NCBI GenBank assembly: GCA_023105745.1 | Contig: JALGQZ010000014.1 | Coordinates: 2,389,888 to 2,453,887, forward strand | From: Austropuccinia psidii | Lineage: Eukaryota > Basidiomycota > Pucciniomycetes > Pucciniales > Sphaerophragmiaceae | Direction: 5' to 3' | Length of the DNA stretch: 64,000 nucleotides | Shown: positions 42,178-55,484 of the stretch, one piece after another | How positions within the stretch are numbered: position 1 is the first letter of the stretch | How the letters are laid out: every line of letters begins with the position of its first letter | The notes under the pieces: generated by a model | Told to the model about the DNA's origin: nothing | The model's input: the letters and a program-made list of their open reading frames with translations, nothing else | The model's database searches: none | Made by a program: the position numbers and the translations under genes

Positions 42178-45141
42178 GTGGACATTATGCTTAATGTGGA
42201 AAGGCCTTATCCGCCACTATTAAGAAGACCAGCTTACCCAGCTAGCCCTAGGGCTAGAGAAGCATTAGAAAATCATATTAATGAACTAATGAAACTGGGA
42301 GTTCTTAGAAAAGTTGGACACAATGAGGAGGTAGAACTCACAACTCCAGTAATCATTACTTGGCATAATGATAAGTCAAGGATGGTTGGTGATTTTAGAG
42401 CACTGAATACCTATACTATCCCAGACAGGTGTCCAATCCCAAGAATTCATGAGACTTTGACTCAATTATCCAAAGCAAGATTCATTACTTCCATGGATGC
42501 TCTAAAAGGCTTTCACCATACTGTTTTGACACCTCATGCTAGGAAATTATTGAGAATAATTTCTCATTGTGGGATTTATGAGTATTTGAGAATGCCTTTT
42601 GGTATTAAAAATGCACCCTCTCATTATCAAAGAATGATGAATACCATCTTCCCACATGAATTATTGGAGGGATGGTTAATCATTTATATTGATGACATTA
42701 TCATTTGTTCAGAAACCTGGCAATTACATTTAGAGAGACTTTCATTAGTACTTAAGAAATCTCTACAAGTGAACATGAAAATTTCTCTTAAAAAATGTAA
42801 TTTTGGGTTTCATGAGCTAAAGGCTCTAGGACATGTGGTCTCAGGACTGAGCCTTGGTGTTGATAAAAACAAAGTGGCTGCAGTTTTACTGACACAAATT
42901 CCCCAGAACAAAAAATAAATGATGTCTTTCTTAGGGTTTGCCAGTTATTACAGGCAACACCTTAAAGATTTTGCAATCCATGCCAGATCATTATACAGAA
43001 TTTGTGATAAACAAACTGTTTTTAAAATGATGCAGGAGAGAATTCAAGCATATGATAAAATGAAGTATGCCTTGACCAATGCACCATTATTACTGATGCC
43101 AGACTGGAAACTTCCTTTCAAGCTGTATATTGATTCATGTGGTGAAGGTTTAGGAGCTGCTCTTCATCAGGTTAAAATTGTCAATGACAAGCCTTATGAA
43201 GGTCCAATTTGCTTTATTTCAAGACAAATTAAACCTACTGAGGCCAGATATGGAGCTAGCCAAATGGAGTGCCTTTGCCTTGTTTGGGCTCTGGAAAAAC
43301 TCCATTACTATATTGATGGTAGTGTGTTTGAAGTAATTACTGATTGTAATGCAGTAGAATCACTTCTTAACATGAAAACTCCAAACAGACACATGTTAAG
43401 ATGGCAGATTGCTATACAGGAGTATAGAGGCAATATGACCACAGTACATAAAGCTGGAAATATTCACAAGAATGCTGATGGCTTAAGTAGATGGGCACTA
43501 CCCAATACACCTGAAAATCCTGCCTATGTTCCTACAAGTGCAGAACCTCAAATCCCAATTGAAGGAATTGACATCACAGATGTGGGAACAGAATTCTTTG
43601 AGGAAGTTAGAGAAAGCTATAAGCAAGATAAAAATTGCCATATACTTACTGCTCTACTTTACAAATATTGCAAAGATGCAGCATTGGCTAATTCTCTGGA
43701 TGATATTTGAAAAACATCTTATGATAATGGAAGATTCAATTTGTTTGATGGTATACTATATCATAGATCTAAACACACATGTGTCATAGTCCTATGTAGT
43801 AGAATGTTGATTAACACAATACTACTAGAATGCCATGATAAAATTTATTCTGGACATCTGTCTGAAGACAGAACAATGGAAAGAATTAAGACATGTGCCT
43901 GGTGGCTATCTTTGAGAAATGATGTCATTGAGTACTGTCATAGTTGTGATAGATGCCAGAAAGCCAATAAAGCTACTGGTAAAAGATTTGGTCTGATGAT
44001 CCATATCCAAGAACCAAGTACCCCATGGGAAGTGGTTCACATGGATTGGGTAACCGCATTACCACCTGGAGGTGATAAAAGTTACAATGCATATCTTGTT
44101 ATTGTAGAAAGATATAGCAAAACACCAATATTTTTACCATGTCATAAAGATGAAACAGCTATGGATACAGCTCTTTTGATCTGGAATAGAGTAATATCCC
44201 ATACTGGTCTCTTTAAAAACATCATTAGTGACAGAGACCCAAAATTTACATAAGCCTTATGGACTAAATTACATAAGCCTTTGGGTACAAAATTATCATT
44301 CTCAACAGCATACCATCCACAAACAGATGGGTTGGCAGAAAGAATGATTCAAACCCTTGAGGACATGATCAGAAGATTTTGTGCTTATGGCCTGGAGTTT
44401 AAAGATTCTGATGGCTTTACCCATGATTGGTGTACTCTTATACTAGCATTGGAATTAGCCTACAAGACCTCCATCCATTCTTCAACAGGCAAGACCCCTG
44501 CAATGTTGGAAAAAGGATGGAACCCCAAACTTCCAATTGATACTTTGAAGAAAGATCTTGTTGACATTTATCCAACTGCTTCAAGCTTTAAGCTATTGCT
44601 TGATAAAGTGAGACATCATGCAAATTAAAGCATGAATGATGCCTTTGAGTATGCTAAGCAGAGATGGGATAAAAGTCATAAAACCCCAGAATTCAAAGTA
44701 GGAGACTTAATACTAGTTTTAACCTTGAACCTTAATAATATCAAAGGTCCAAGGAGATTGAAAGATTCCTTTTCAGGACCATTTATTATTAAAGACCTTC
44801 ATGGGACAAATGCAGTACAAGTAGAAATGTCAGGAGAAGTGGAAAATAAACATCCAACATTCCCTGTCTGTCTAGTAAAGCATTACACTTCAAGTGATAA
44901 GGAATTATTTCCTTTAAGAAATGAAACACCCTTAGAAGTATCCCCACTAGCTCTAAGTGAGGAGAAAAAGGTACTAAAAGCCTTGAAAGAAAGAAGACTT
45001 AGGGGAAAAAATGAAAGAGAATACTTAATCAGGTATACAAATCCACAACATGAAGATGAATGGATTGTAGAAAGCAAAATACTTGATTCCCAAAGGTTTC
45101 TCAGAAGATTCAGACATGAGAGAAGACCAATTGCTAAATAA
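42178..45141 (+). pseudogene. Element A pol: RT, RNase H, integrase, chromodomain-like
   Basis: 988-codon frame with stops TAA 42916, TGA 43708, TAA 44251 and TAA 44626 (first bases). [33 protein letters not shown] and YIDD at 42685-42696. RNase [42 protein letters not shown] and NADGLSRW. Integrase: zinc-binding CDRCQK, Asp (MDWVTALPP), Asp (ISDRDPKFT, stop directly after), Glu (GLAERMIQT). The C-terminal tail YLIRYTNPQHEDEWIVESK is chromodomain-like, as in chromoviruses that target integration to chromatin marks. The same residues are conserved in the copy at 1-1844. Confidence 0.93.
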
Positions 45142-45279
45142 AAAGTTTGAATTGTGTGCTTTACATACTTAAAAGTATAAGTAGAGAGGTTGGAAAGTGG
45201 ATTATACCCCCCCCTAAATAACTTGGGGGTAAATTACAAAAGAAAAATTGTGGTACGATTTTTTTTTGGTGGTAGGGCA
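45142..45279 (+). other. Element A 3' untranslated segment with purine-rich primer candidate
   Basis: The segment ends TTGGTGGTAGGGCA directly before the 3' LTR. Purine-rich but less perfect than the tracts of B and D. Confidence 0.5.
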
Positions 45280-47467
45280 TGTGAGCCTGTGAGGTATGTA
45301 TAACATACCCATAAGGCCACAAATGATTTTATAAACAGTTAATTTTGTCTTAAACAGAATTTTTAGTTGAAATTAAAATAAAAAATAACAAAAGATAAGT
45401 ATAACGTTTTTTTGGATAAACAAAGCTATAAATATTATGTCATTTTTGGATTCTACACCACAAATGATCTAGGGTACATCCAGAAGGTGTTATACCCAAA
45501 AACACTTATTTCTTGTGCTATTAGAAGATTTAAGAATCTCACAGGAGTAATGTAACTTTTTAACATTTTTTTAAAATTGTTAAATTTAAGCTTAAATAAT
45601 CTTAAATTTAAAGTTGCATAAGGTTAATGCAAACTTACCAAAATTTTAGTTAAAATTGAGGTGTGGTGTATATTTACTGAATTGGCTAAGGATTTGCCAT
45701 ACAGAATGTAAATCCTGCGTGAGCTCAATTTAAAAGGGTTTAAGGCCATGGTATGGCTTTAAATAAATAAAAGGGAAAAATCCATGCAAAAAGGTGGGAC
45801 AAAGGAAAAAGACCAAATAAAGCTGGGGTACCCAGCGTTTTGGATCTTAAATGATTCAATTAAGGTTGTCCACCTGTATTGCAGGATTTTCAACCTTATT
45901 TAAACTTTAAGATTAGACTTTGATCAAACCTTAAGGTTTAAACTGGTGTTATCCCAATTTGGACAGGAATTTCAAGCTGCCAAAGGGTATATCCCAATAT
46001 GCAGGCCTGAAATCAAGGCTTTAAGAACTGTCAAAGCTTAATCAAGCTTAAAAACCTTAAATAAGCTGAAAACATTAAAGTTACAAGCATTAAAACCTTA
46101 TCAAAAGCTAAGGTTTGGTGTGTATTGCTATTTTACGTGGAAAATTAGCGATAACTTCAAAAACTCATTAAAAATCCAATTCTTAATGGATTTGCTTGAA
46201 ATTTTCACACAGCTTACAATTTAATATTATCTACATATAAATAAATTTTAAGTATCTTTTCTAAATAAATTTTCTGGGTAATTAGCCTGGAAATTTACTC
46301 TTTTAATTAAGCTCAAAGAAAATTATGATTTCTTTAAAAATTAATTCAAAATTTATTTTAAGAGATTTCTGCTTAAAACTCCATTTTTACGTTGTTCATG
46401 TGATGAACTTTAATATAAATAAGTTTATTAATATTGAGAACTTAAACATAATTAGGTTAAATGAGGATCAAAGTTACATGGAGTTAACAATAACACTGGT
46501 AACTTTAAATTGGAATTAAAAACAAGTTACCTTAAGTTAAGAACTTGGTTTTTAAGTATGGTTTTTCAGTTTTGACCTGAGCACGCCCTCCATATTCATT
46601 ATAAATCATGAGAGCTGCTCTGAAGACATAAAAAGAGTCTTTACATCACTGTTTTTGTCCATCATCATTCATCAATCCAATCATATTAGAAATTTCAACA
46701 GGTAAAGTTTTATTATTTATAAAATCTTATTATTAAAGTAATTCTTAAGTTATTTTATTCTTTATTAATTTTAAATTAAAGAATTGAAATCATAGAATTC
46801 AGATTATTGTTGTAATCATTAATAATATATTTTATATTATAAAATTATCATCTTAAATATCTTTTCAAATCCACAAATTCCTCTTAAAAATCCTTTAATC
46901 TGAAATTTTATTATAAAAAGTTGTTTTATCTTTAAAATTATTGATTTTAGGCGTGTTTTTAACTTATAATTATTATTTGATAGAATAACTGCTGTTGTTT
47001 GACTTGTTGTATCAAATAAATATTATAAGTATGTTTTCTCTAAAGTTCTATATTTTTTTTATCTATTATTAGTTTTTTTATATAGAAATTTTATTCTATA
47101 AGAATTATTTCTGCACAGTATGTGTTAGAATTCTTCTATAAATAATATTTATATTATTTATAAGTGGTTAATATTCATATTACCACATGTAATTGTCTCA
47201 TTAAGATCTATACACTTCTTATTGTTATAACTGTCATTGACTATAACAATAATAGAATAATTATAATTTATTATAATTATTAATATTTTTTTATTATTAT
47301 ATTTTTATAATAATAATTAAAGTTATTTTTTATATATAATTATTTTGAATAATTATATTTAAATTTGTGGTTATAATTTTTTATTATATTATATATTTCT
47401 ACTGAGGACAGTCATAGTACTCTTGATTTTGCTACTATTATCAAGAGTTTCGTAGACAAACCTTATA
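45280..47467 (+). repeat. Element A 3' LTR (2,188 bases)
   Basis: TGTGAGCCTG … CCTTATA. Clearly the same LTR as 4353-6538 and as the split 5' LTR, with scattered substitutions. TATA-like CATAAAAAG at 46627-46635, donor-like CAG/GTAAAG (GT 46702). The E-box is CACATG here. Followed by TTTAG, the target duplication. Confidence 0.92.
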
Positions 47468-48290
47468 TTTAGTGTGAGATACTTAAAGTGGGGTCTTTTT
47501 GGAAAGAGCACAATCAGGGCTATCTGATGGTGTCATCCATTTCCCCATAGCTCAACTAGAACAAAAGGTATGGGGCAAATAAGCTCAATACAGCTTTTTG
47601 CCTATACCACGCAAATGTACAAAATTCTTGTACATGGGATAACTTTGCCATATTTAATGATACCCATATCAAATGAGGTACCATTGTGTAGAGCGCATAC
47701 AGGGCTACACACTGAACCAGTTCTTAGGTTGATATCTCAAGAATTGACAAAGGTATGGCTGTTTTAAGGTCAGGTTCCCACCTGCTGTCATATACAGCCT
47801 TACCATGGGATAATATCCCATAACCATGAATATGAGGTGTCAAGTAGACAAAGAAGCTTGTTCTTACTTCAATACCTGGGTCCCATACAGGTTCTGTACA
47901 GCATTCTACGCGCCATACACGTCAGAATCAGGCTGTGGGGTCCTCAGATGAAAAGTTTCACCCTGTATTGGTGAAAACTGCCCAGATGTGGTTTCAAAAC
48001 CACATCTGACCCCAATACAGGTTATACAGGCTGTTTGCAAGCCACAAGCCAGTACTAGAGAGTGAAAAAATTGTCACTTGCTCTACCTGGAAAGGTCTAG
48101 CCCCCTTTCCACCCCATTTCAGGATAAAAAGGAGGCTTTTCACAGCCAGAATTGTTTCCTCATCCTGCTCTTGAGTAACCTAAGTAGTAAACTGTCAAAA
48201 ACAGTTTTACTCTTGGTTAATAATCAGGTATAGTTATAAATCTTAATTATTGTATCCTTTTATTATTGTAACCCAACAGATAAAGCTGCA
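47468..48290 (+). repeat. Family B 3' LTR, right piece
   Basis: Resumes the LTR interrupted at 11988, after the second TTTAG. It holds a GC-richer promoter-like part with ATAAAAAGG at 48124-48132, a CTCTTGAGTA leader and a donor-like CAG/GTATAG near 48228. The 3' boundary is uncertain; AACCCAACA near 48283 is one candidate, and it may extend to about 48.6 kb. Confidence 0.55.
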
Positions 48291-48900
48291 CCCAGGGCTT
48301 TCAATAGCGCTCACCACCACTATATCATATATAGTAAATCCCTTCTAATCTTAAATTGAATTATCTTTAACCCCTTATAAATCGTGTCACAAACATAGTT
48401 AAAGTTGTAATTAGCCTATTTACACCTTTATCATAGTTTCATCCTGACAATTGTTCTTATATTATCATTATGAGTCACTGAGAATCATGATAATAAGACT
48501 ATAAAAGCTCTACTTGAGAATATTTTTTTGTTGAGTAAATAAAACCAAGTTATCAATAATATCAATATTATTCATCAATTACTTCATTATACACAGCCGT
48601 GAGAATTTAAATTTTAAAAATTATTTTATAAAAAAACAACAATAAGGTACGAAACCAGAACATTGATGAAAAAATCACTTATACATTATTAAATAAAGAC
48701 ATTACATAACAGGTGCAAAATATTTATTTAATAAGAAAAATAATTCAAAAAAACACAAAAATTAAATGGTAAGGGAGTTTTAGAGGGTCTGTGGATCTTA
48801 CAAATAATCTTCAAACAATATTTCACGAAATATGTTCTAGAAGATTCTACAGATATAAAGTAGTTCTATAACTTAACATATTTGTTAATAGAAACTACCA
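48291..48900. other. AT-rich region right of element B
   Basis: No ORF or RNA gene supported. May contain the end of the B LTR and the original flank. Confidence 0.4.
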
Positions 48901-50168
48901 AGAATAAAACATAGAATGATTTCTTATTTTAATAGAAGGTTTTATTACCAAAATATATATGTTTTAGAAAATGGATTGTACTGAGTGATGGGAAAAATCA
49001 GTAATGAAATGGATCCTTTTATGCCTTAAAAAGCCTCCTCTGTGAATAAAGATTCCTTGAGAGGGTTTTTACTCATTTAAAATCAAGCTTTAACTTGAAA
49101 ACTCTCAATCATTAATTACAATTCAGTCTACTGGTGCTATTTATAATTGCAAATACCTTTAAGCTTCATTTATGGTTATAATCTTAACGTTATAAAATAA
49201 GAATATGTTCATTTTGGATTTCACTTTATGAATATATTAAAGATAAAATTTCAAGCAAAAGTCATTTAATTTACATTCTCAACAATTTTTGAAAAAATAT
49301 TAAATGAGCTATTTTCAAGGGTAAATTATGAAGAATCTTATTAATAAAATGTATTTCATTTTTACTTATACACAGAATTTGTGTGAAAAATTAAAGAAAA
49401 CCATTTAGAAATGGATCTTCTATAAATTTCTGAAGTTATTTCTTTTTCCTTTCTAAAAAATAGCCATATGAACTAAAGTTTGACTTTTGATAAAATTTTG
49501 ATGAAGTGAGCTAAGATTTAACAAAACTTGAAAGCTTTCAAAACCTTGATCACAAGACTTCACATTGATATTTACCCTTTGGAAGCTTGTAATTCCTCCC
49601 CAAATGGAGGATAAACCCATTTAAAATTTTATACTTTATCCCAGTCTAATCTTAAAGCTTAAATTAGGTTTAAAACACTTCAATAAATGAGGAGAAACTG
49701 ATTTATATTCTTAAAGATACAACATCTTAGGTACCCTGGCCCATTTTTTTCTTTTTCCTTTTGTTCCCCCTTTTGCATTTATTTTGCAAATTTTTGCAAC
49801 TGGAAACAACAGCTTGATTTTATCACAATTTTTGTAAGCTTCCATATATATGATGTAACTATTGATTGAGGTCAAAATTGAAAAATTCCCAAAAATTTAT
49901 AAAAATTAGTTAATTTTTTCTGGGAATTCTAGAATATTCCAATAGAAGCTAAAATACCTAGTTTTGAATAACACCCTATGGGTTTACCCAAGCTAATTCT
50001 GGGTGTAGAATCCAGAATTGACATAAAAACTTTAAATTTTTCTGTCCAAAATTGATTAATAATAGAATTTCATTGATTTTCGTTTTAAAAAAATTTGATG
50101 AACAAATCAAATGTCTGAAGGATTAGTTTTTGCCTCTTTGGTATGTCATACATACCTCACAGGCTCAC
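48900..50168 (-). repeat. Inverted, diverged family A-like LTR relic
   Basis: Read on the minus strand it begins at 50168 with TGTGAGCCTGTGAGGTATGT, identical to the A LTR start. It then shows recognisable later blocks: GGATTCTACACCCAG…GGGTGTTATTCAAAAC (about 50010-49970) and AGGAAAAAG…GGGTACC (about 49770-49730). Overall divergence is high, so this is an old copy. The far end is not sharply defined. Confidence 0.65.
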
Positions 50169-50492
50169 AAAGATAAAATTTTATGGGAAATACAAATTTT
50201 GAAAGAAGTGCATATATGCTTCTTCATTACAAATCAGGTTATTAGAATTATAAATTGAATTCTTTTTAAAATATATTTTATTTACAGATCCTTTTCATTA
50301 TCCAAAATTAATTGATTTTTCAACATAAAAGAGGGTGTTTGCAATTCTTATAAATGTTATAGTTATTTTGAAAGATCTATACATAAGTTTTATCCCCATT
50401 ATTAATTAATTTTATTCTTTTCATTAATTCTGATGTGCATTTGTGGTCTTTTGGGTATGTGATAAGTATCTCCAAGGCACACAATCTCAGTG
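50169..50492 (-). repeat. Possible second inverted LTR start
   Basis: The minus strand from about 50492 reads TGTGCCTTGGAGATACTTAT then CACATACCCAAAAGACCACAAATG, which parallels the opening of the A LTR (TGTGAGCC…ACATACCCATAAGGCCACAAATG). It stops where the relic at 48900-50168 begins. Weak. Confidence 0.35.
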
Positions 50493-53400
50493 AGATTTAT
50501 TAACCTCTAGAAAAAAGGCTAGAGACCCATTCATTTTTATATAATTAAAAATATACACAGATATACTTGAGCTCCAAGGATTTCTCTTTAAGGAAAGAAG
50601 AAGAGATTAATAATTGTTTATGACACAGTATTACCTGTATATACATCCTCCAATAAGCCTTTTTTCCAAAAACTGAAAAAGACATTGTTGCTGGATATTT
50701 TCCAGCCAAAATTAAAGGTGAAATATAAAATGAAACACTCTTTCCCATAGCTCATGAAAAACACAGACTTATGGGTAACACATAAAAAAATATTGAGACC
50801 AGGGAATGTGTCTTACCATGATTCTGATATCATAAATCTTAATGAGATATTTTTGGCCCAAGTTGTTCAGTATTTTGTAAATATTAGCTGAAAATAAGAA
50901 ACCCTTTCTAAAAGATTACAGGGGAAGGTATAAATAGTAAATAATGAAATATATAATCAATCTATGAATCTCTATATTCTGATATTCTCTTTATCTAAAA
51001 CGTGGTTCAAATCTATCTTTCTGGAAGATTTTCAAGCCACAATTGGGTCTAAAAATATTTCAGAGCTTTCACACCACTTATCTTTTATCTATAGTTTCAG
51101 AAAGCCTCAGAAATAAATGGAATTTTTGTAAATGTTTTTGAGCTCCTTGAAATACTGCGATTGTGTTGAGATTTCCTCTGGTGTAGTTTTTAACCATGTA
51201 CACATGAAAAACTAGTGGTGTAAGCTTGTAGAGGGTCACCATAAACTTTGGACCTGAGCTAAAGTACAAATTTAGTGTTTCAAATCACAACAAGGACCTC
51301 ATAGATCAAAGTTATTTCTTTTCATTAATGCAAAAGGTAGAACAACCTAACCTAGTCCCAAAAAGGTATAAAGGGGTCCCCTTTCTCACCAAAAATATGT
51401 GTTATAATCTTATTGTTATACTTCTCTTTGGTAAAAATTTCAGAATTAGTATAAGACCTAGCTCTTTGGTTTTTTAATTATTAGAGATAAATAATTTTTA
51501 TTATTATTGGGATTGGTCAATTCATAATTATTTCAACAAGGACTATTTATATAAATTACTACTATTTTTTAACAGTAAGGTTCTTTGAGCTATGCTATTA
51601 ATTATTCTTAATTTATCACACATAGATTTGTAGCTTTCAGTTAACGTCTTCTTCCAGTAACCTTAGTCAGACTTATATGGTATATTGTGGGTATTAAATT
51701 GGATAGTAATATCTTTAATAAAAGTTCTGGGGTGAATTCGGGATACCTTGATTTTTATATAATTTTAATTGTGAAGTAGCCCAGAGGATTTTACATACAA
51801 TTAATTACATTTGTTTTCCATCAAAAACAATATGATAGACATTTGATATCCATTTAAATCTAATTTAAAATAAATGACACAAAAGTCATCACATATTTTC
51901 TTTATAAACCACATAAATGGTTTTGTGATCAAAGTATTTTAATCCATTATTGGGTTGAGTTTTAGAATAATTGATCAATTTTAAATCAATTAATCTGGCA
52001 CACCCAGTGAATTACTTAGCTTTAATTAGCTCATAAATGTCTAAACAACCTGTATAGTAAGGCCAAGCTGAAATAGGAATTTTTCATTCATTAAAGAAGG
52101 ATCACCCTTTGTGTATAGAGCATTATTTAACTATTACTTAAATTAAAAAAACATTTTTTTTTCAAATTACCATTACAATTTGATCCCAAACAGGATGAAT
52201 CATATTAAAATTGGATTTATGAATTTTTCTGTTTTTTTTTTATGCTCCAATTTGAAGTAATTGATCATATTGAAGCTTAATTATCTACATTCTCAAGGAA
52301 TCATAAGCCGTGTAACATATTTCTCAAAAACGTTTACTGGAAGATTTTCCAAATCCATTTGGGTATACAAATATGTGTAAGTGCTTATTTTTCAAGGGAA
52401 TAGATTCACTTTGTAACACCCTATATGAAGTAGTGAAATGTTGTATACTTCCTCTAAATAATTCTGTGAAATCATTCTCACAAAATATTCAAAGTGAATA
52501 AAATAATAGATAAATGGAAATATTCAAAATATTTCTTACAATTTAGGCACACAAGACTTAATTGTATTTTTATTAAACTTATTGCTCAAATATAACAAGA
52601 CAGATGTGTAGAAAACTCAAGCAAAAATACAAAATCTCTAATGAGATCTGTGGGGCATTTTGAAAAAAGGGTATATGTATCCAATAAAAAACCATTTGCT
52701 GTGAGTGTATGCAGGGGAGAGAAATTACTTTAAAAGTTGAATCTAGGATTTTACATGTTTATATCAATTTATTTGTAAAAAAACATATTTATTTCTACCT
52801 CGAGATTCCATATCTTTTGAGGTGTGGTACTTCTTAAACATAAGAGTTCAACATGGAATTCGTGTCAAAAAGATTAATGATTCCCATTTTTCCATTTTCA
52901 AAATCTGAAACCTCCGATTTAGGGCTTTCAACTTGATTTACTATTAAGCTATATATTAATATTAAATAATAGAAAATGGTATATAATTATTTGGTTGAAT
53001 TGTGAGCAAATTGTTTTGTGAAGTGGAATCTTCTAAAGAATAGATAAGACTTGAATTCTAATTAGAAATATTTAAAGCCTGTACACTTTATTTTATTTTT
53101 TGATTTTTGAAATTGCAAATTTTTCTTCGGTACCCTCTGAAAAAAACTCAAATTATTTGAGAAATATGAGCTAAGAAAGAGTAAGAATTAATACCTCAAA
53201 CCTTCTGAATCTCATATTATTCTTATCTTCATAGCATTGATGAGAATCTTGTCTTCTTTACATAGAAGTAAATCTGAATAAGTAAGCTTCTTTGCGAATA
53301 TTACTAAAATAATACCAAATGGAGAAGATTCAGAGTCGGTTATGGAGAAAATACATTGAAATGAACTTTTTTAATAAAAAAGGAGGTAATTATATTCCCT

Positions 53401-54752
53401 CTCCTTACACATTTAATAATTTAAAAACAAAATTATCTCCATCTAAAAATCACACAATAGATTTCTGAACGAATTAAATCTTTGTGTAAAGAGTATTATT
53501 TGAGGTTATCATGATTCAATTGGTCTGGTTTAGTATTGAAAAGTGTATCACAGAACTATCTCGTCAGGAAGTCATTCATCATAACACTTGAAATCTGAGT
53601 ATCAAAAGAAAACTGATAATTTCATTCAATAGGGTATTGAGACTAGAAGTATTTTGATTATAGGGATGGAGTCTAACTTATATATTTGGGAGTTTGTAAA
53701 TTTAATTTATCTCATAAGCTTCATAAGTTTAATATATAATTTGTAATTTCTGAAGAATATTGGATTGATGGAAAATATGATTTATTTACAAAGAGCTTAT
53801 GTTCAAGAGAGGAAATGAAAGGTTCAAAGGTTTACTCCAAATTATTTTTGAGAAACCTTAGTTTTAGATATTTTTAATGAAAAATGATATAATCAATTTT
53901 TCCACATAAGCCAGATTTTGAAACAAGACCGGGGGATCCAATAGACAATCTTTGGAGCTTTAAGTTTAAATATTAGGATTTCTTAGAAAACTCAAGTCAT
54001 ATTTTTTAGGATCTCTTAAACTTTATAAACATTCATATAGCCAAAACTTCCATTTTAATTGAGAGGTACCTAAACTAAAAAAGTATCATTCATAATCTAT
54101 TACTAAATAGTTATTTTTCTCTACAAATGCATAAAATTGATAATTTCATATCAGAAAATCTTGAATATTATTATTTTAGGTAAAATAATCTTATATATTT
54201 ATCATATTGTTGAATTATTAAGCCTTTTTTACCATCATATTTTTCTTTTTTATCAGCCCACTCCACATCCTACTATTACTTTGAGCTAACTTGTGCCTAG
54301 TTGAAGAGAAGAATTAAGCACAGAAATTATTTACAAAAAGATTGAATTTCCATCCATATTTCATTAATAAAAACCCCCTCTGAAGGGCTTACAATCTAAA
54401 GAGTAGAATGGGCCAATCAATGATCACAATATGAAGGCAAAAATAAACTTTAACACTTATTTGTGTAATTCAAGCTCCACAAACTTCTTTTCTGAATTGG
54501 TGTTTTAAATAAGAAAAATTCATGAATAACTTTCAAATATATTCCAAAACTCTAAAGAAACAAAGTAAAACAAATTTTTAATTTACAAAATGATATTTGA
54601 ACATGAAGGAATTCCATAAAGATATTTCAAGAAATACCTTCTTTTGCAATGTAGAATCTTTCAATAAGTTTTTTAATACCAAATATAGTTTGGCATTTCT
54701 ATAGATATTTATTTGAATTTGTTACTTAATTTGATTCATTATACTGGGAAAT
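50493..54752. other. AT-rich region without supported genes
   Basis: All ORFs are short and lack recognisable motifs. A TATA-like GGTATAAAGGGGTCCCC near 51366 with a pyrimidine-rich tail could belong to another old LTR. GGTACCCTC near 53128 recalls an LTR block, but I could not define boundaries. Confidence 0.5.
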
Positions 54753-55484
54753 TGTCACAGGAGCTCTTCTGAGTGAAGAGGGCCTGACACTCAGTAAGCT
54801 AGAACTCACTTGTTGAGGTCTCAGAATAGTTAATAGGAAACAAGTAATTGGTTTAAATGAAATATGATTGATGATAAAATTTATAAGAAAAGTAGAAAAA
54901 ATAATAAGCAGTAAGAAATAAAGGAGTCAGCTACAAAAAATCCCAAGTCCACTGTTTCAACCTTTCAGAAGGAAATAGAGGGGTTAACTAGGATATGGCC
55001 ACCACAACTCTACTGAAAAGTTGAGTAAAGATGAAAAGACTTACTTAATACTTATAAATACGATATTCCAACAAAATAAGAATAAAGTATTTAACAAATA
55101 ATAAATCCAATATATGTATTAACTGACTGGGGAAAAGTCTCCACAGGAAGGAAGAGGGATTGGTATATGTGAGAATCCACCAGCCCTCATTCAGAAGGTA
55201 AATGTATTCAGAGGTTTGACTTATTTAAGAAGTATAGGGTCTGCACAGGAGGTGTGGTGAAGCTGGGCTGTCATACAGTTTCAAACTTTTAAATCCAAAA
55301 ATGAATTTGGTAGATAGAGCCTTTACAAGTGGTGACAGGCTGTATTGGTGAGTCTAACTGTATGAGTGCTCAAAATAAGTACTTCTTAAGCTGAATAATC
55401 AGACACAGAAAGGATCTGCTGATTTGGTGAGTTTGAGTGGGGTTAAGGTTGAATAACCTCTGCCCCTTGAGAGCGGTTGTGACA
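54753..55484 (-). repeat. Element C 3' LTR
   Basis: Plus strand TGTCACAGGAGC…GGTTGTGACA, with short inverted ends TGTCACA/TGTGACA. Next to it on the plus strand, GTATCCCCCTCTT (55485-55497) is the complement of a polypurine tract AAGAGGGGGATAC, as expected at a 3' LTR. Confidence 0.85.

Larger units (their letters stand above)
11989..47467 (+). mobile_element. Element A: full-length Ty3/gypsy retrotransposon (split by element D)
   Basis: Family A LTRs lie at both ends (11989-13295 joined to 37787-38656, and 45280-47467) with TTTAG target duplications outside (11984-11988, 47468-47472). Leaving out the D insertion, the element is about 11 kb. Internally it has a primer-site candidate at 38659, a spliced leader, overlapping ORFs, gag-protease-pol in one original frame and a purine-rich stretch before the 3' LTR. 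The 3' LTR ends TATA instead of TACA at its last four bases. The internal coding region holds at least ten nonsense or frameshift lesions, so it is not autonomous. Confidence 0.9.

Noticed and set aside
47570..54752. Several ORFs of 60-70 codons
   Set aside because: Short, no motifs, random expectation in AT-rich DNA and LTR sequence.
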